Below, one piece after another: positions 11,780-23,770 of a stretch of DNA of 64,000 nucleotides (position 1 is the stretch's first letter; each line of letters opens with the position of its first letter). Under the pieces are notes generated by a model. It had not been told where the DNA came from and searched no databases. It saw nothing but the letters and a program-made list of their open reading frames with translations. A program made the translations under genes and the position numbers. The stretch is from Humulus lupulus. Its lineage: Eukaryota; Streptophyta; Magnoliopsida; Rosales; Cannabaceae. Where the stretch lies: NCBI RefSeq assembly GCF_963169125.1, contig NC_084795.1:141583766-141647765 (forward strand). The letters run 5' to 3'.

Positions 11780-12001
11780 TAGATTTTTATTAATTACTCA
11801 AATATAATTACAATATTTAGTCTACTAGTCTAGGCTTAAGAAATCATATTACAACATAATTTATGCCCAATTCAGATTCCTTTATCACTAAATACAAAAC
11901 AGGAAATGTATACCAAAATTAGTGAAATACATTCTTCCATTCTAAAGGCCTCAACTACAAATGTTGTCAAGAATCGCTCCAAAGAAATCATCTAAATATA
12001 C
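11780..12001 (-). pseudogene. Terminal exon with stop and 3' UTR-like tail, unassigned
   Basis: On the minus strand a GTGCAG acceptor precedes 12001. The exon reads VYLDDFFGAILDNICS and stops with TGA at 11951-11953. Downstream is AT-rich sequence with an AATAAAA-like signal near 11790. This looks like the last exon and 3' UTR of a captured gene, or the CACTA transcript end. I do not recognise the peptide. Confidence 0.4.
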
Positions 12002-12828
12002 CTGCACATTGTAAAAAAAAAAAGTCCTTTTATTATTAAGAACAAAAGTTCTTGCCACCACAACAACAAACTTACAGTCTTTTCTTAAATGATACATTGA
12101 AAATACTTATCTGTTTTAGTTCAATAAAATAAGAGAGCTATCAAGAAAGAGCTAGGGAATTTTCAGATGAACAATAAAATAAGAGAGAATCAGTAGAGAA
12201 TTTCTCTATGGTTATGAGTCTGATGACTCAAAACAGTCAGTTGGGACTGTAGATACTATACTGCTATATATAAACTATCATATTTAATGATATTCTTTTA
12301 TTCTTATATATAAATATATATAAATAACTATCATAGCTGGTTTCTCTGCCAAAGCTAGCTAGCTCACGTTTAGAAATCATTTACATAAGAAACTATACAT
12401 GACCCTGAAATTTTCATAGTATTAAAACAAAAGTGACCTTCCAATTTGAAATTCAAGTTATAAATGCTAACCCAAATGCTGAAAAACAAAATCATATTTA
12501 CAAATAAAATGAAGAGAAATAGATCAATGGTGCTGAGAGAAACATGTATTTTGGTAATTTAAGAGATGAACTCTATCTCTAAACAGAGATATACACCACA
12601 AAATGTAAAAACCTATCATAACTTAAAAAAACTTTCAAAAAGATCACTCATGCAACTAAGAAGTTTATGCTCAGTCTAATATAAATTAAAATACTAAATA
12701 AGAGGAACACCTCATGTAGTTAATGACCATTAAATAAATAAGCTCCAAAGCTTTTTCAGAAGTTCAATAATGGTATCATGAATAAATATGCTTTGATTTA
12801 CAACAAAAATGAATTTAATACCTATAAC
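12002..12828. other. AT-rich CACTA interior, no gene seen
   Basis: This is AT-rich sequence with TATATA runs near 12260-12330. No coding-like stretch was found on either strand. Confidence 0.5.
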
Positions 12829-13189
12829 CGCTCTGTGAATATTGGGCTAACAATTCAGAGAAAGCAGGATGACTTTTAAGCTGGAAATGGAATTAAAAAA
12901 AACAGAGATATTATGCTACCTAAAATTTATGAAAAACTGAAAGAAAGTGAACAAGTTCCAGTTAAGATTTTAGTTAAAATGAGCCCTCAAAGAGCTCAAT
13001 ACTTCCCAATTAATTTAGGACAACATGCCTGAACTATTTATCTAAACTAACTATACCAATCTTAAAAGGGAAGCAACAAACTTTTTTAGACATGGTGCTC
13101 ATCTTCTGAAGTATGGATACAGATAAACTTCCAGTATCACCAGCAGCTAATTTCTCAATCAAATGCACCATGACTAAACTAGCAGAAAC
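12829..13189 (-). pseudogene. Two exon-like segments of an unrecognised gene in the CACTA
   Basis: Minus-strand 13189-13082 is 36 codons open between a TATGCAG acceptor and a GTTTGT donor (contains VMVHLIEKLAAGDTG). Minus-strand 12880-12829 is open between TTTCCAG and GTTATA (LKSHPAFSELLAQYSQ). The composition and splice signals look exonic, but I cannot assign a family. They may belong with the terminal exon at 12001. Confidence 0.35.
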
Positions 13190-13839
13190 CTGCATATATT
13201 TACAATATAAATTAACTTAAAATGCCAATAATCAGTAATCACATCAAAGAAGCCATCTAAAACTATATGATCTGCAAACATTTTGTTAGGCATCAGATAT
13301 TGAATAGAGCTATATAGGATTAGTGTGTTGACTTGTAAATTTACTCATGTTCTATTGGTTGGCTAGTAAGTGTTATTGTTAGTCTATAAATAGTATAAGA
13401 GAATACTTGGAAGGGATATATAGAAGAATTTGGTTACTGTTTAAAGTTTAGAATTTCTACTCTAGGAGTTTTTTCTAGGTTTTCTCAAATTAACATAGAC
13501 TTTGTGCAAGATTTGGTTCTTTTCAGTACAATTCATTTATCCTAACATGAAGTTTCTGACCTGTGCTAGAAGTTCTAAATTGTCCCAGTTCCAACATAGC
13601 TTCGGTTCCTGGAAGGAATTAGAAAATGCCTATCGTTAATTTAACTAACAGAAACATATACTCTAGAATTATAACGACATTTTTTTTAGGGTATTATAAC
13701 GACATTTTGTCCTTAGTAAACTACATAGAACTTAATGGTTGACCAGACTTATAAAGATGAGTAGTGGCATAATGGAATTTAACATAACAAAGCCAATGAA
13801 AATGATGTTTATTTCCATTAAGTAGGATATAGCACATAC
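13190..13839. other. Intron-like spacer with a possible small LTR-like block
   Basis: There is no coding-like sequence. About 13326-13547 begins TGTTGACTTG, contains CTATAAATAG and ends CCTAACA, which resembles a small solo LTR, but flanking bases (TAGTG and TGAAG) do not match, so I leave it unassigned. Confidence 0.3.
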
Positions 13840-14034
13840 CAGTTATAGAAAGAAGAATCCCACCATGAGAAATCCAACCATCTTTACCAGTCTCCTTAAA
13901 GAACTTGACAATATAATGGGGTGAAAAAGCATAAACAACTTTTGGGTTCCAATGTATTGTGTTGTAGAGACCAATAGAAAAAAAGGAAAATAACCAGATC
14001 AATACGATAGGTGCAAATAAAAAGGCAACACCAT
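13840..14034 (-). pseudogene. KUP/HAK/KT potassium transporter exon fragment
   Basis: One exon of 195 bases lies between a TCTATAG acceptor (just right of 14034) and a GTATGTGC donor (13839). It encodes [20 protein letters not shown], then [16 protein letters not shown], and ends GGILLSITG, the membrane-spanning segment and loop of the plant KUP/HAK/KT K+ transporter family that precedes the conserved EAMFADLGHF block. No neighbouring KUP exon is seen. The exon is open and spliceable but is only about 65 of the roughly 780 residues usual for the family. The assignment comes from recognising the motif string. Confidence 0.8.
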
Positions 14035-14239
14035 CTATAGAAAATAAATCCAAAACAGAAACTTTCAATCAACAATTTACAACTGAGCCTACAGCACTTG
14101 AATAAATAAATAAGTGCTACACAGGTCCAACTATAGTCTATGATATAATCTAGTTCTCTAAAAATCATTGGATATAAATGCAACTAAGTACACAATAAAT
14201 AGATATTGTAACAAACAAACAAAAGTTCATGTTAAATAC

Positions 14240-14468
14240 CTCCATACTCCTTGTTTTGTGGATCGATGTAAGAATCAGGGAGTACAAAGATAACTCCAGG
14301 TAGACCTGTTCAAGGAAAAAAGTTAAGAGCATGACTATTGAACTTCCATAAACTTTGTCACATTAAACTACCATTAAACTTCTCTGACTCTTCTTCGGTC
14401 ATTACAGCTTGAAAGCCTGTGTAAGTTGTTGTGCTACAAGAATAAATTTTCTTTTCTCCTCTTCCATA
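14240..14468 (-). pseudogene. MORF/DAG organelle RNA-editing factor fragment (two exons)
   Basis: Exon 1 (14468-14372) and exon 2 (14305-14240) are joined by a 66-base gap with a GT donor (GTAGTT) and an AG acceptor (GAACAG); the phase is kept across the junction. They encode KKIYSCSTTTYTGFQAVM, then GLPGVIFVLPDSYIDPQNKE. These match the MORF/RIP (DAG-like) domain that binds PPR proteins during C-to-U editing in plastids and mitochondria. The preceding and following exons are absent. Both pieces are open, so this is truncation rather than point decay. Confidence 0.85.
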
Positions 14469-15411
14469 CTGTATCCAAGAAAGCAATTATTACAAGGCTA
14501 AATTATTTTGAATACAAATCTAATCTAGAGTACAAAACTAATAACATGTTACATGTCTTGAGACATAAAAGAATTTGCATAGGCCCTTCAAACTAATGTA
14601 AATGAAAGCAAAATATTATTATTTTTATATAAAAAAATGAAGAAACAGAAGACAAACCTAGTATCATGATCAATTTATTATCCAGCTATTCAAATTTTCT
14701 CTCCATCAACAGGGCAACATAAAATCTTTTTCCAAAAATCAGTGCCAGGCCACTGAAAACCAAAAATTTATATGAATCATTCTTCTAACTAGCTCTTTTA
14801 GTACAAAACAAAAATATGTTTAAAATGAAAAGATTCATGACATATAGTGATGTAGTAAAGAAACAAAGATGAAAACATTTTAAAAAAATGTAATCCCATT
14901 CAGGCCACCCCAACCCCAGGAAGAAAAAGTTATAAAACACATACATCCAAATTATTCAAAACATAAATATATAAATGAATAAGAAAATCCCATTTGATAA
15001 TCATTTGGCCTGGTACATAATGAACAGAAAGAAACCAATAAAAGGCATCACCCAAAGAAATAGAATTCATGAAAATTTCTACTCATTTCTAATCTTATAA
15101 AATACAATAATAGAAGAAAAAAGAAAAAAAAAGGGGAACATATACCATATAAATATATATGTATATAGACAGAGAAAGGGTGAGATTAGACCTGATCATT
15201 AGCTCAATGAAGTGAATAAATATTAGTAAGAAAAGCATTTGCCCAATTTAAAAAGGCTGAGAAAAAATAAACATAAATAACTGATTGATTTCTCCAACTT
15301 CATGCGCTAAAATTTCTCCCAAAAATAAACATCAGGAAATAAAAATACATTAAACATTGAAGTATTCAGTATTGAAAGCTTTGCAATTATTATTCAATAA
15401 ACAATACTAAC
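14469..15411. other. CACTA interior between MORF and USP fragments
   Basis: AT-rich sequence. A weak coding-like stretch on the minus strand near 14755-14690 (contains WPGTDFWKKILCC) has no supporting splice sites, and I do not call it. Confidence 0.4.
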
Positions 15412-17690
<2,279 letters not shown>

Positions 17691-18834
17691 TCTTCAAAAA
17701 TTATTTGCAAAATAACTTTTGTGGTGGCTAAGCAAGCATATTCTATTACACTGACCAGCTATTATGGTTGCTCAATGTAAAACCAACGAGTTCATTTTGC
17801 TAATTTCACTATTTTACCTTGTTAACTTGGCCCAAAGAAAAAAAAAACTCAATTTTTAATATAGTCAACAATTAGAATTTCATAGAGTTATTCTAGATGA
17901 TACACCCACATGTACGAAAACCAGGATAACCCAATAAATAAGAACAGAACATATATTGCCTTCACTTCACATAAAGCAAAATTTTATGAAATTCTTTACT
18001 TGCACCAAGCAAAGAAAGATACCAGGCTTGTTAGTTAAACTAGGCTCTGAGAGCCACAAAATATTCGAAAACCTAGCCAAACATCCAATAGCCCACAAAT
18101 AATACATGTCCATCTTGAAACTATTGCCCAAAAAGAAAGAAATATAACAACGAGTAACTAGAAGACTGGGCTTGCAAAACCTAGTGCACTCATCAGATGT
18201 TTTGAACTTAATTAAAAAAAAATGAATTATATAAGTTTAGCATCTAATGGGGCAATATAAGCATACTTTGTTTCCATATGAACAATTAATTAAAGAAAAC
18301 AATCATAAGTACATCCAGAAATTCGAAACCAGGCATTAAGAACGCAAAGTGGAAAAAAGAAATCTACCTATTTGAAATAACGTAGTACAAATTGCCTTCC
18401 TTCAAATTCTTCTCAGATTGGTTGGCGTGGTTAAATTATCATAATAGAAATCAGTCAGTAGCCACTGCTTTTTCTCTTAGCATGCTTATCTAAACACCGA
18501 AAACAACTATCCATGCAATTTTTCTTTTTCTTTTTTGAAACTAGACACCCCCACCTATTGGGGTCTAAGAAACAATAAATAACTCGCTATGTAAGTGCCT
18601 AAGAGGGACTCGAAGCTCAAATCTTATTGGAGCAAACCTCATGCTATTGTCAAAGAACTTAGTTTCTAAGCCTTGATTATCTGCTACTTTGGGAGGAATT
18701 CCAAATTTGTATGAAGAAAATGGTAGCAATTTATAGAGTGAAACTAACAAAAGATTGAGGAAATTAGGGCACAAATCCTTAAAAGGCTGTTGGCCTGTTG
18801 CTTAGTGATGCTTTGTAGAGAACAGAGTACGCAC
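17691..18834. other. CACTA interior between Tab2-like and USP fragments
   Basis: No coding block was found. 18540-18660 has a moderately GC-richer patch (CTATTGGGGTCTAAGAAAC) of unknown origin. Confidence 0.4.
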
Positions 18835-20330
18835 CTGCTAGCGGTTTAGCTCGTGAAGAAGAAACAGCCAACCCTTGGATCAATGTGCCGTCATCAATTT
18901 CAATCCCCAACAAAACCAAATCTAAACTTGAACCGAATACAAGTTTTGATTCTAAGGATGAAATCTCCTCCCGAACAGCTGAAAACATGGGGAAAAACTT
19001 AGTATTACTTACGGACTATAGTCAAAGAAAGAAAGCTCAATACAAGAAAAGTATAATGAGAATGCTTGTAAAACATGTCAACATAGAATCAGTAACGAGA
19101 AAAAGTAGTACTTTTAGCTATTTCTAACCTGACAAAGGTAATTGGACAAAAGCCCATCTATCCCCAAAAAGATTATCCAGAAGTTCCATTGGGAAAGGGT
19201 TATCTAACGCGAGAAGTGGCTTAGCTCCTTTCTGGTAACGAGGATGACGAGTATATATAGTCTCAAATCTTTCATCCAACCATAACAGCAGTGATACACA
19301 CTGAAACAAACAAACCATAAGAATGCTAGACAGCATAGTAGAATAAGAAAGCTTCCCAATTTCACTATGTATTTAGCTAATCTCACTCCAAGTTAGCTAA
19401 GTTGAAATTAACAGCTTTATATATATGATTAGTTGTGTCTGTATACCTGTTGGCTGTTTGAACTGAAACTGGAGTTATGCACTAACTTGATAGGTTGTGA
19501 CAGTCATTTTAAAGATGGAAACTCCCAAAACATCTTTTGGGTTTATGAAGGCTTGGAAGATATAAAAAGAGAGCTTTGCTACTTAGTTCTACACACCAAA
19601 ACTCATTCTCTTCATGCTCTTTGTGTTCATTTTATAACTTAATTTTGCCACTTTACATGCTATCTTTTTCTTGAAGTTGCAATATTACCATATATTTCTA
19701 ACAACGTGATAGGAGAACGTAAAGTTAAACAAAAAGAACTATGCATACCCTTTTACTAGGAACAGGTTTTATACTAAGCTCATTACAAGCCTTTGTTATA
19801 AATGTCTACATTTGTGACCTGAAATCCAATAAAAAAAAACCCATGAAACTCATAACTCTAAACTGAAAAACTCAAAAACTCATATGATTGTTGAGACCAA
19901 TAAATATACCTGAAGTAGCGTATTTTATCAGGTAAAGGAATACCCAAATCTTCACTGATTCCCTCAATGGCGTCCTTCAAAGTAATACTATTGATCACAT
20001 TATTGGGAAAGTACTTAGTATATTGCAATGACAAAGACTCATCACAAACCACAAGCTCCCAAAGCTTCTTCCCTCTGATATCAAGAATGGGTCTTGAGCA
20101 AAAATCAAGCTCCCCTTCAGTAAGGCCGTTGGGATTCGTTTCAGGGTCGAGATAGCAGAGCTCGACAGTTGGTCATCTTCTTCTTCTTCTTCCTCCTCAA
20201 TTTCCACTTCTTCTTGCATCGAAACCGAGCCTGAAACGGAACTCGACCCCCCGAAACGACATAGTTTTGGCCAGCTTCTGGGAGGGTTCGAGGAGAAACT
20301 GAATGGGATTTTAATGGGTTTTGTGAAGTT
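18835..20330 (-). pseudogene. Tab2-like plastid translation factor gene fragment, four exons
   Basis: Minus-strand exons: about 20330-19910, 19818-19749, 19300-19129 and 18978-18835, each bounded by GT/AG with phases that fit. Motifs are [77 protein letters not shown] and [19 protein letters not shown]. This is the Tab2/ATAB2 family, nuclear genes needed for photosystem protein synthesis in plastids. An acidic glutamate run precedes the core, and a one-base loss right after it (near 20172) throws the frame. The second exon has a TAG (19807-19809). The C-terminal exons after SSSRAKPLA are missing. Confidence 0.88.
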
Positions 20331-20928
20331 GGAAATGGGTTTATGAGATTGAGTGATACAAAAATCTAAAATTTCTGGTAAGGAACGGTAAACTATTCAC
20401 TCATGCATCATTCAAGACAAAAAATACAAATATACCCCTCAACGGCGTAAGCCTTATACCCAGCCACCATTTTCTTCCTCTACAACTCAGGATCGTTCAA
20501 GCTCCAGCTTGGTGCACACTCGGGGCTCTACAGCGGAACGGGTGTAGAATCGCGCCTGGTGGTGACTCGTGAATGGAAGTCGCATTGGGTCAAAGGCACG
20601 CAGAAATGGGCTCGCACCTGGGGTCACTTGGTTTGGGGGTTGGGTTCATGGGTGCCTGAGATTTAGAGCTTGGCTCGGAAAAAAATGGTTGTGAGGATGG
20701 TGGTTAGGTGGTCGGAGCTGAAGCATGGATTGACTTCGGAGACGGAAGAAAACGGGGGAGTTTTTCTTAAAAAAGAAGAAGGAATTAGTAAAAAATATAA
20801 GGCAGGCGGGTTCCCAAAATAAATTACCGCCCTTTTTTTCCCCACATATATATATATATAAATATACCATAACTCTTTTTAAATAGTATTATAATGATGT
20901 GTTATGGTAATGGGTGTTTGGTGTAGTG
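20331..20928. other. CACTA right end
   Basis: There is a GC-richer stretch (about 20440-20650) and then AT-rich sequence with a TA run (20847-20863) leading to the GTGTAGTG terminus. The stretch lies upstream of the Tab2-like fragment and could hold captured promoter or 5' UTR sequence, but I see no clear signal. Confidence 0.4.
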
Positions 20929-22285
20929 ACCATTTGTGGTTGTGACTAGGTTATCACTAGAGGCTTGGAATCAGGATCGTGCTTGTGGCTCATTTATTGG
21001 TAACTTGTGCTTGGACTAGAGGTAAGAAAAATGCAACCCATATGTGACATGCATGGTTATTCTTGATGCATGTTGGATGTTTAAATGTGAACATTGATAG
21101 CATATCAAATGCTTAGCAACCTTGCTCACTTGTGTATGATTATTATTGAGGCATGCTGGGTGATTAAATGTGATGCATATTATGCACGAGAAACATGTGT
21201 TTAGGGCATGCCATGAATGTTGAATATGAGACTGATTAGAGCTTGAGTCTCTGTGTTTGTGCATGATCATAATTGTGCTAGAAACTGTTAAGTAAGCATG
21301 TTGAATGCCCTACGTTTGGATATTTGACATATGATATATGCCTGGTAGCATTGCTTACTTGTGCGTGGCACTAACTCATTAGTCATAATTGGCAATGGTG
21401 TCAGTATCAACTGTAAATTTATGACTCATTAGTCAAGTTCGGCAGTGGTACTGTGCCCTAGTCACATGGTATTGACTCATAAGTCAAGAACCGTCTTAGC
21501 GTGTTTAACGCAAGCAGATAAAAGATTAGATATAATCGACATCTGCATTGGATGACTTAAATGAGAATTAATGCCGGACCGACCTTAAGTTCGATGAAAA
21601 TTAAAAGCGTTTTTCTAGTCTAAGGGCTAGTTATTAAGAGCCAGAGTCAGAAAGGCTAAGGTGACCTACATGTCACATGGCTGGGAGGGTATGGGACCTC
21701 CAGAGTGTGACTCATTAGTGACCTTGCAGAGTGTGACTCATTAGTCACTAATACAGAGTGCGATTCATTAGTCACCTATACAAGGTATGACTCATTACTC
21801 ATCCACACAGAGACAGACTCATTAGTCATCCACATAGAGATAGACTCATTAGTCTTCTATACAGAGTGTGACTCATTAGTCACCTATACAGAGATAGACT
21901 CATTAGTCTTCTATACAAGGTGTGATTCATTAGTCACCTATACAGCGTATGACTCATTAGTCATCTATACAGAGTGTGACTCATTAGTCGCCTATGCAGG
22001 GTGTGACTCATGAGTCACCTAAGAGGAACTAGGGTTAAACCCTGTTTTGCCGCTTAGATCGGCTGGTTGTAAATATTTTCTTGTAATTGACCGTTAAATT
22101 ATATTTTTTGGATTCCAATGTATATAGTAAACATTTTAGTGAAACATTATATCTTAACCAAAATTTTTAATCCCTAAACCACTAATCATAATTAGTTACA
22201 CGATTATGGCGAAATGACTCGGTTAGCGAGTTTAGCACTGTTTAAAATGCGCACCGTAACGGTCCCTGGAGTTTAGGGCGTTACA
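20929..22285 (+). repeat. 5' LTR of element B, right part
   Basis: It resumes with the duplicated ACC and aligns with 27230-28954 of the 3' LTR, ending GGGCGTTACA. It lacks about 270 bases found in the 3' copy at 28440-28690. It carries the 27-bp array listed separately. Confidence 0.88.
21704..22018 (+). repeat. 27-bp tandem array with palindromic TGACTCATTAGTCA core, 5' LTR copy
   Basis: About 12 units of 27 bases, each built on TGACTCATTAGTCA (or a one- or two-base variant) plus a CCTATACAGAG-like spacer. The core is an inverted repeat and contains TGACTCA, the GCN4/AP-1-type bZIP site. Isolated copies also occur upstream (about 21369, 21421, 21473). Confidence 0.92.
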
Positions 22286-22288
22286 ATT

Positions 22289-22299
22289 TGGTATCATAG
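22289..22299 (+). other. Primer binding site of element B
   Basis: TGGTATCATAG lies three bases after the LTR end. It is an initiator-Met-tRNA-type site with small changes. Confidence 0.75.
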
Positions 22300-22795
22300 T
22301 GAGCCAAGGTTTATGGTTCTTGAAGACAAGTTGGGCATGTACACTCGTCACTGAAGATAGCTTTACTCAGGGAATGGTAACTATTTCTTTGGTTATGTGC
22401 TTAACTACATAATTAGAATGTAAATGCTATACCTGCACATTGTATTAGGGAGAATGAGATTCTAATAGAGCTTGGCTCTTGACTATATGATTATATGCTC
22501 CGTGAATATATATATATATATATATGAATGTGATCATATGATTACCTGCTCCATGAACATATATAATTGTGATATTTACATGCTGAAGTTGGAGACATGG
22601 TATGAATGTTGGAAGAGTAGGGATTATGATTGATGTATGAATGCCTTGGGCATGTTCTAGCACTCCAATGATTAGTGAATGTGGTGTGGTAAGATTTTTC
22701 CCATAGAGGGGAAAGCTCTTGATATGCTCATCATATTTAATGGGTTAAGTTGTTGACTGCAGATTCAATCAGTAGGTTTATATTGAAGGAAGATA

Positions 22796-23770
22796 ATGAG
22801 GCCTGGTGGTGGTTTTACAGAGGTCGTGACTTACAGCCAGGGTTTTAGTTCTTCCTCTGCTCCTATGAATTTTCAGCAGATGTTCACAAATTTGCAATCA
22901 AGATTGCCGAGACAGAAGGAAGAGATTAGGGGTTTGAAGCAACAACAGAATCTGTTGGGAAGCACTTGTTCCTTTGCCATGCCAGAAGTGGCACCAGTTT
23001 TGGCTCAGCCTAAGGTCGAGAGCAGGTGGGAGTACCTCTGTGGAAGATTCCAAGAGTATTACCCTCCAGTCTTTGAGGGAGGCCTAGATCCATTCAGAGC
23101 TGAGCAAAGGATGGGCATGATCAGTTCCATTCTTGATAGTATGGGGTTGGTAGGTCACAATAGGGTGACCTGTGTGACGTGTGTATTGCGGGATGATGCC
23201 TGGACATGGTGGAAGGTAGTATCCCAGACACGAAACACAGCTATGATGGATTGGGAAGAATTTAGGCAGCTGTTCAATGAAAAATATTACTGTGATGCAG
23301 CGAAGACTGCTATGATGAATGAGTTTCTGAATCTCATTTAGGGAAATGTAACAGTAGCTGAGTATGTTAACTAATTTGATGAATTGGCCAAGTTCGCTGT
23401 TGACATGATACTCTCAGATGCAGCTTGAAAGAAAAAGTTTATTCAGGGATTGAATCCTGGAATAGCTCGAGGCATTAGAGTTGCCCCAGTGTGTGAAATC
23501 TCTACCTACGCTCTAATGGTAGGGAAGGCTCTTTCTATTGAGAGTGCAAGAAATCAAATTGGGCAGGAGAGTGGTGGATAGCACGGAGCTCAAGTAGTGA
23601 TGTCTCCATTTATTGGAGCAAGAAAAAAATAAGAACTTGAGGACTTGTCCCGTATGTGTTCAGTGCAAGAGTCATCATTTGAATGGGTGTTGACCAAAGA
23701 TATGTTTCTTATGTGGCATGGTTGGGAATTTCAAGAAGGATTGCCCAAGGCTAAGAAAGAATGAGCAAAA
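22796..23770 (+). pseudogene. gag of element B (broken)
   Basis: The ATG at 22796 opens 181 codons (MRPGGGFTEVV) with the core RFQEYYPPVFEGGLDPF and WWKVVSQTRN, ended by TAG at 23339-23341. Downstream sequence remains gag-like through a zinc knuckle at 23703-23744 (CFLCGMVGNFKKDC), in which the histidine of the CCHC box reads asparagine. About half of the residues around PP(V/I)FEGGLD are shared with element A gag. Several stops make it inactive. Confidence 0.85.

Noticed and set aside
13326..13547. Small solo LTR in the CACTA
   Set aside because: TG...CA-like ends and a TATA box are present, but flanking bases do not match as a duplication and there is no second copy in the window.
18540..18660. 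SINE-like patch (GGGACTCGAAGCTCAAATC)
   Set aside because: No clear A box, no tail, no flanking duplication.
21704..22018. CRISPR-like look of the regular repeats
   Set aside because: Units are direct tandem repeats with near-identical spacers, in a plant LTR with a second copy in the partner LTR; no cas genes.
22504..22524. TA microsatellite
   Set aside because: Simple (AT)n run, as at 20847-20863; no further meaning.
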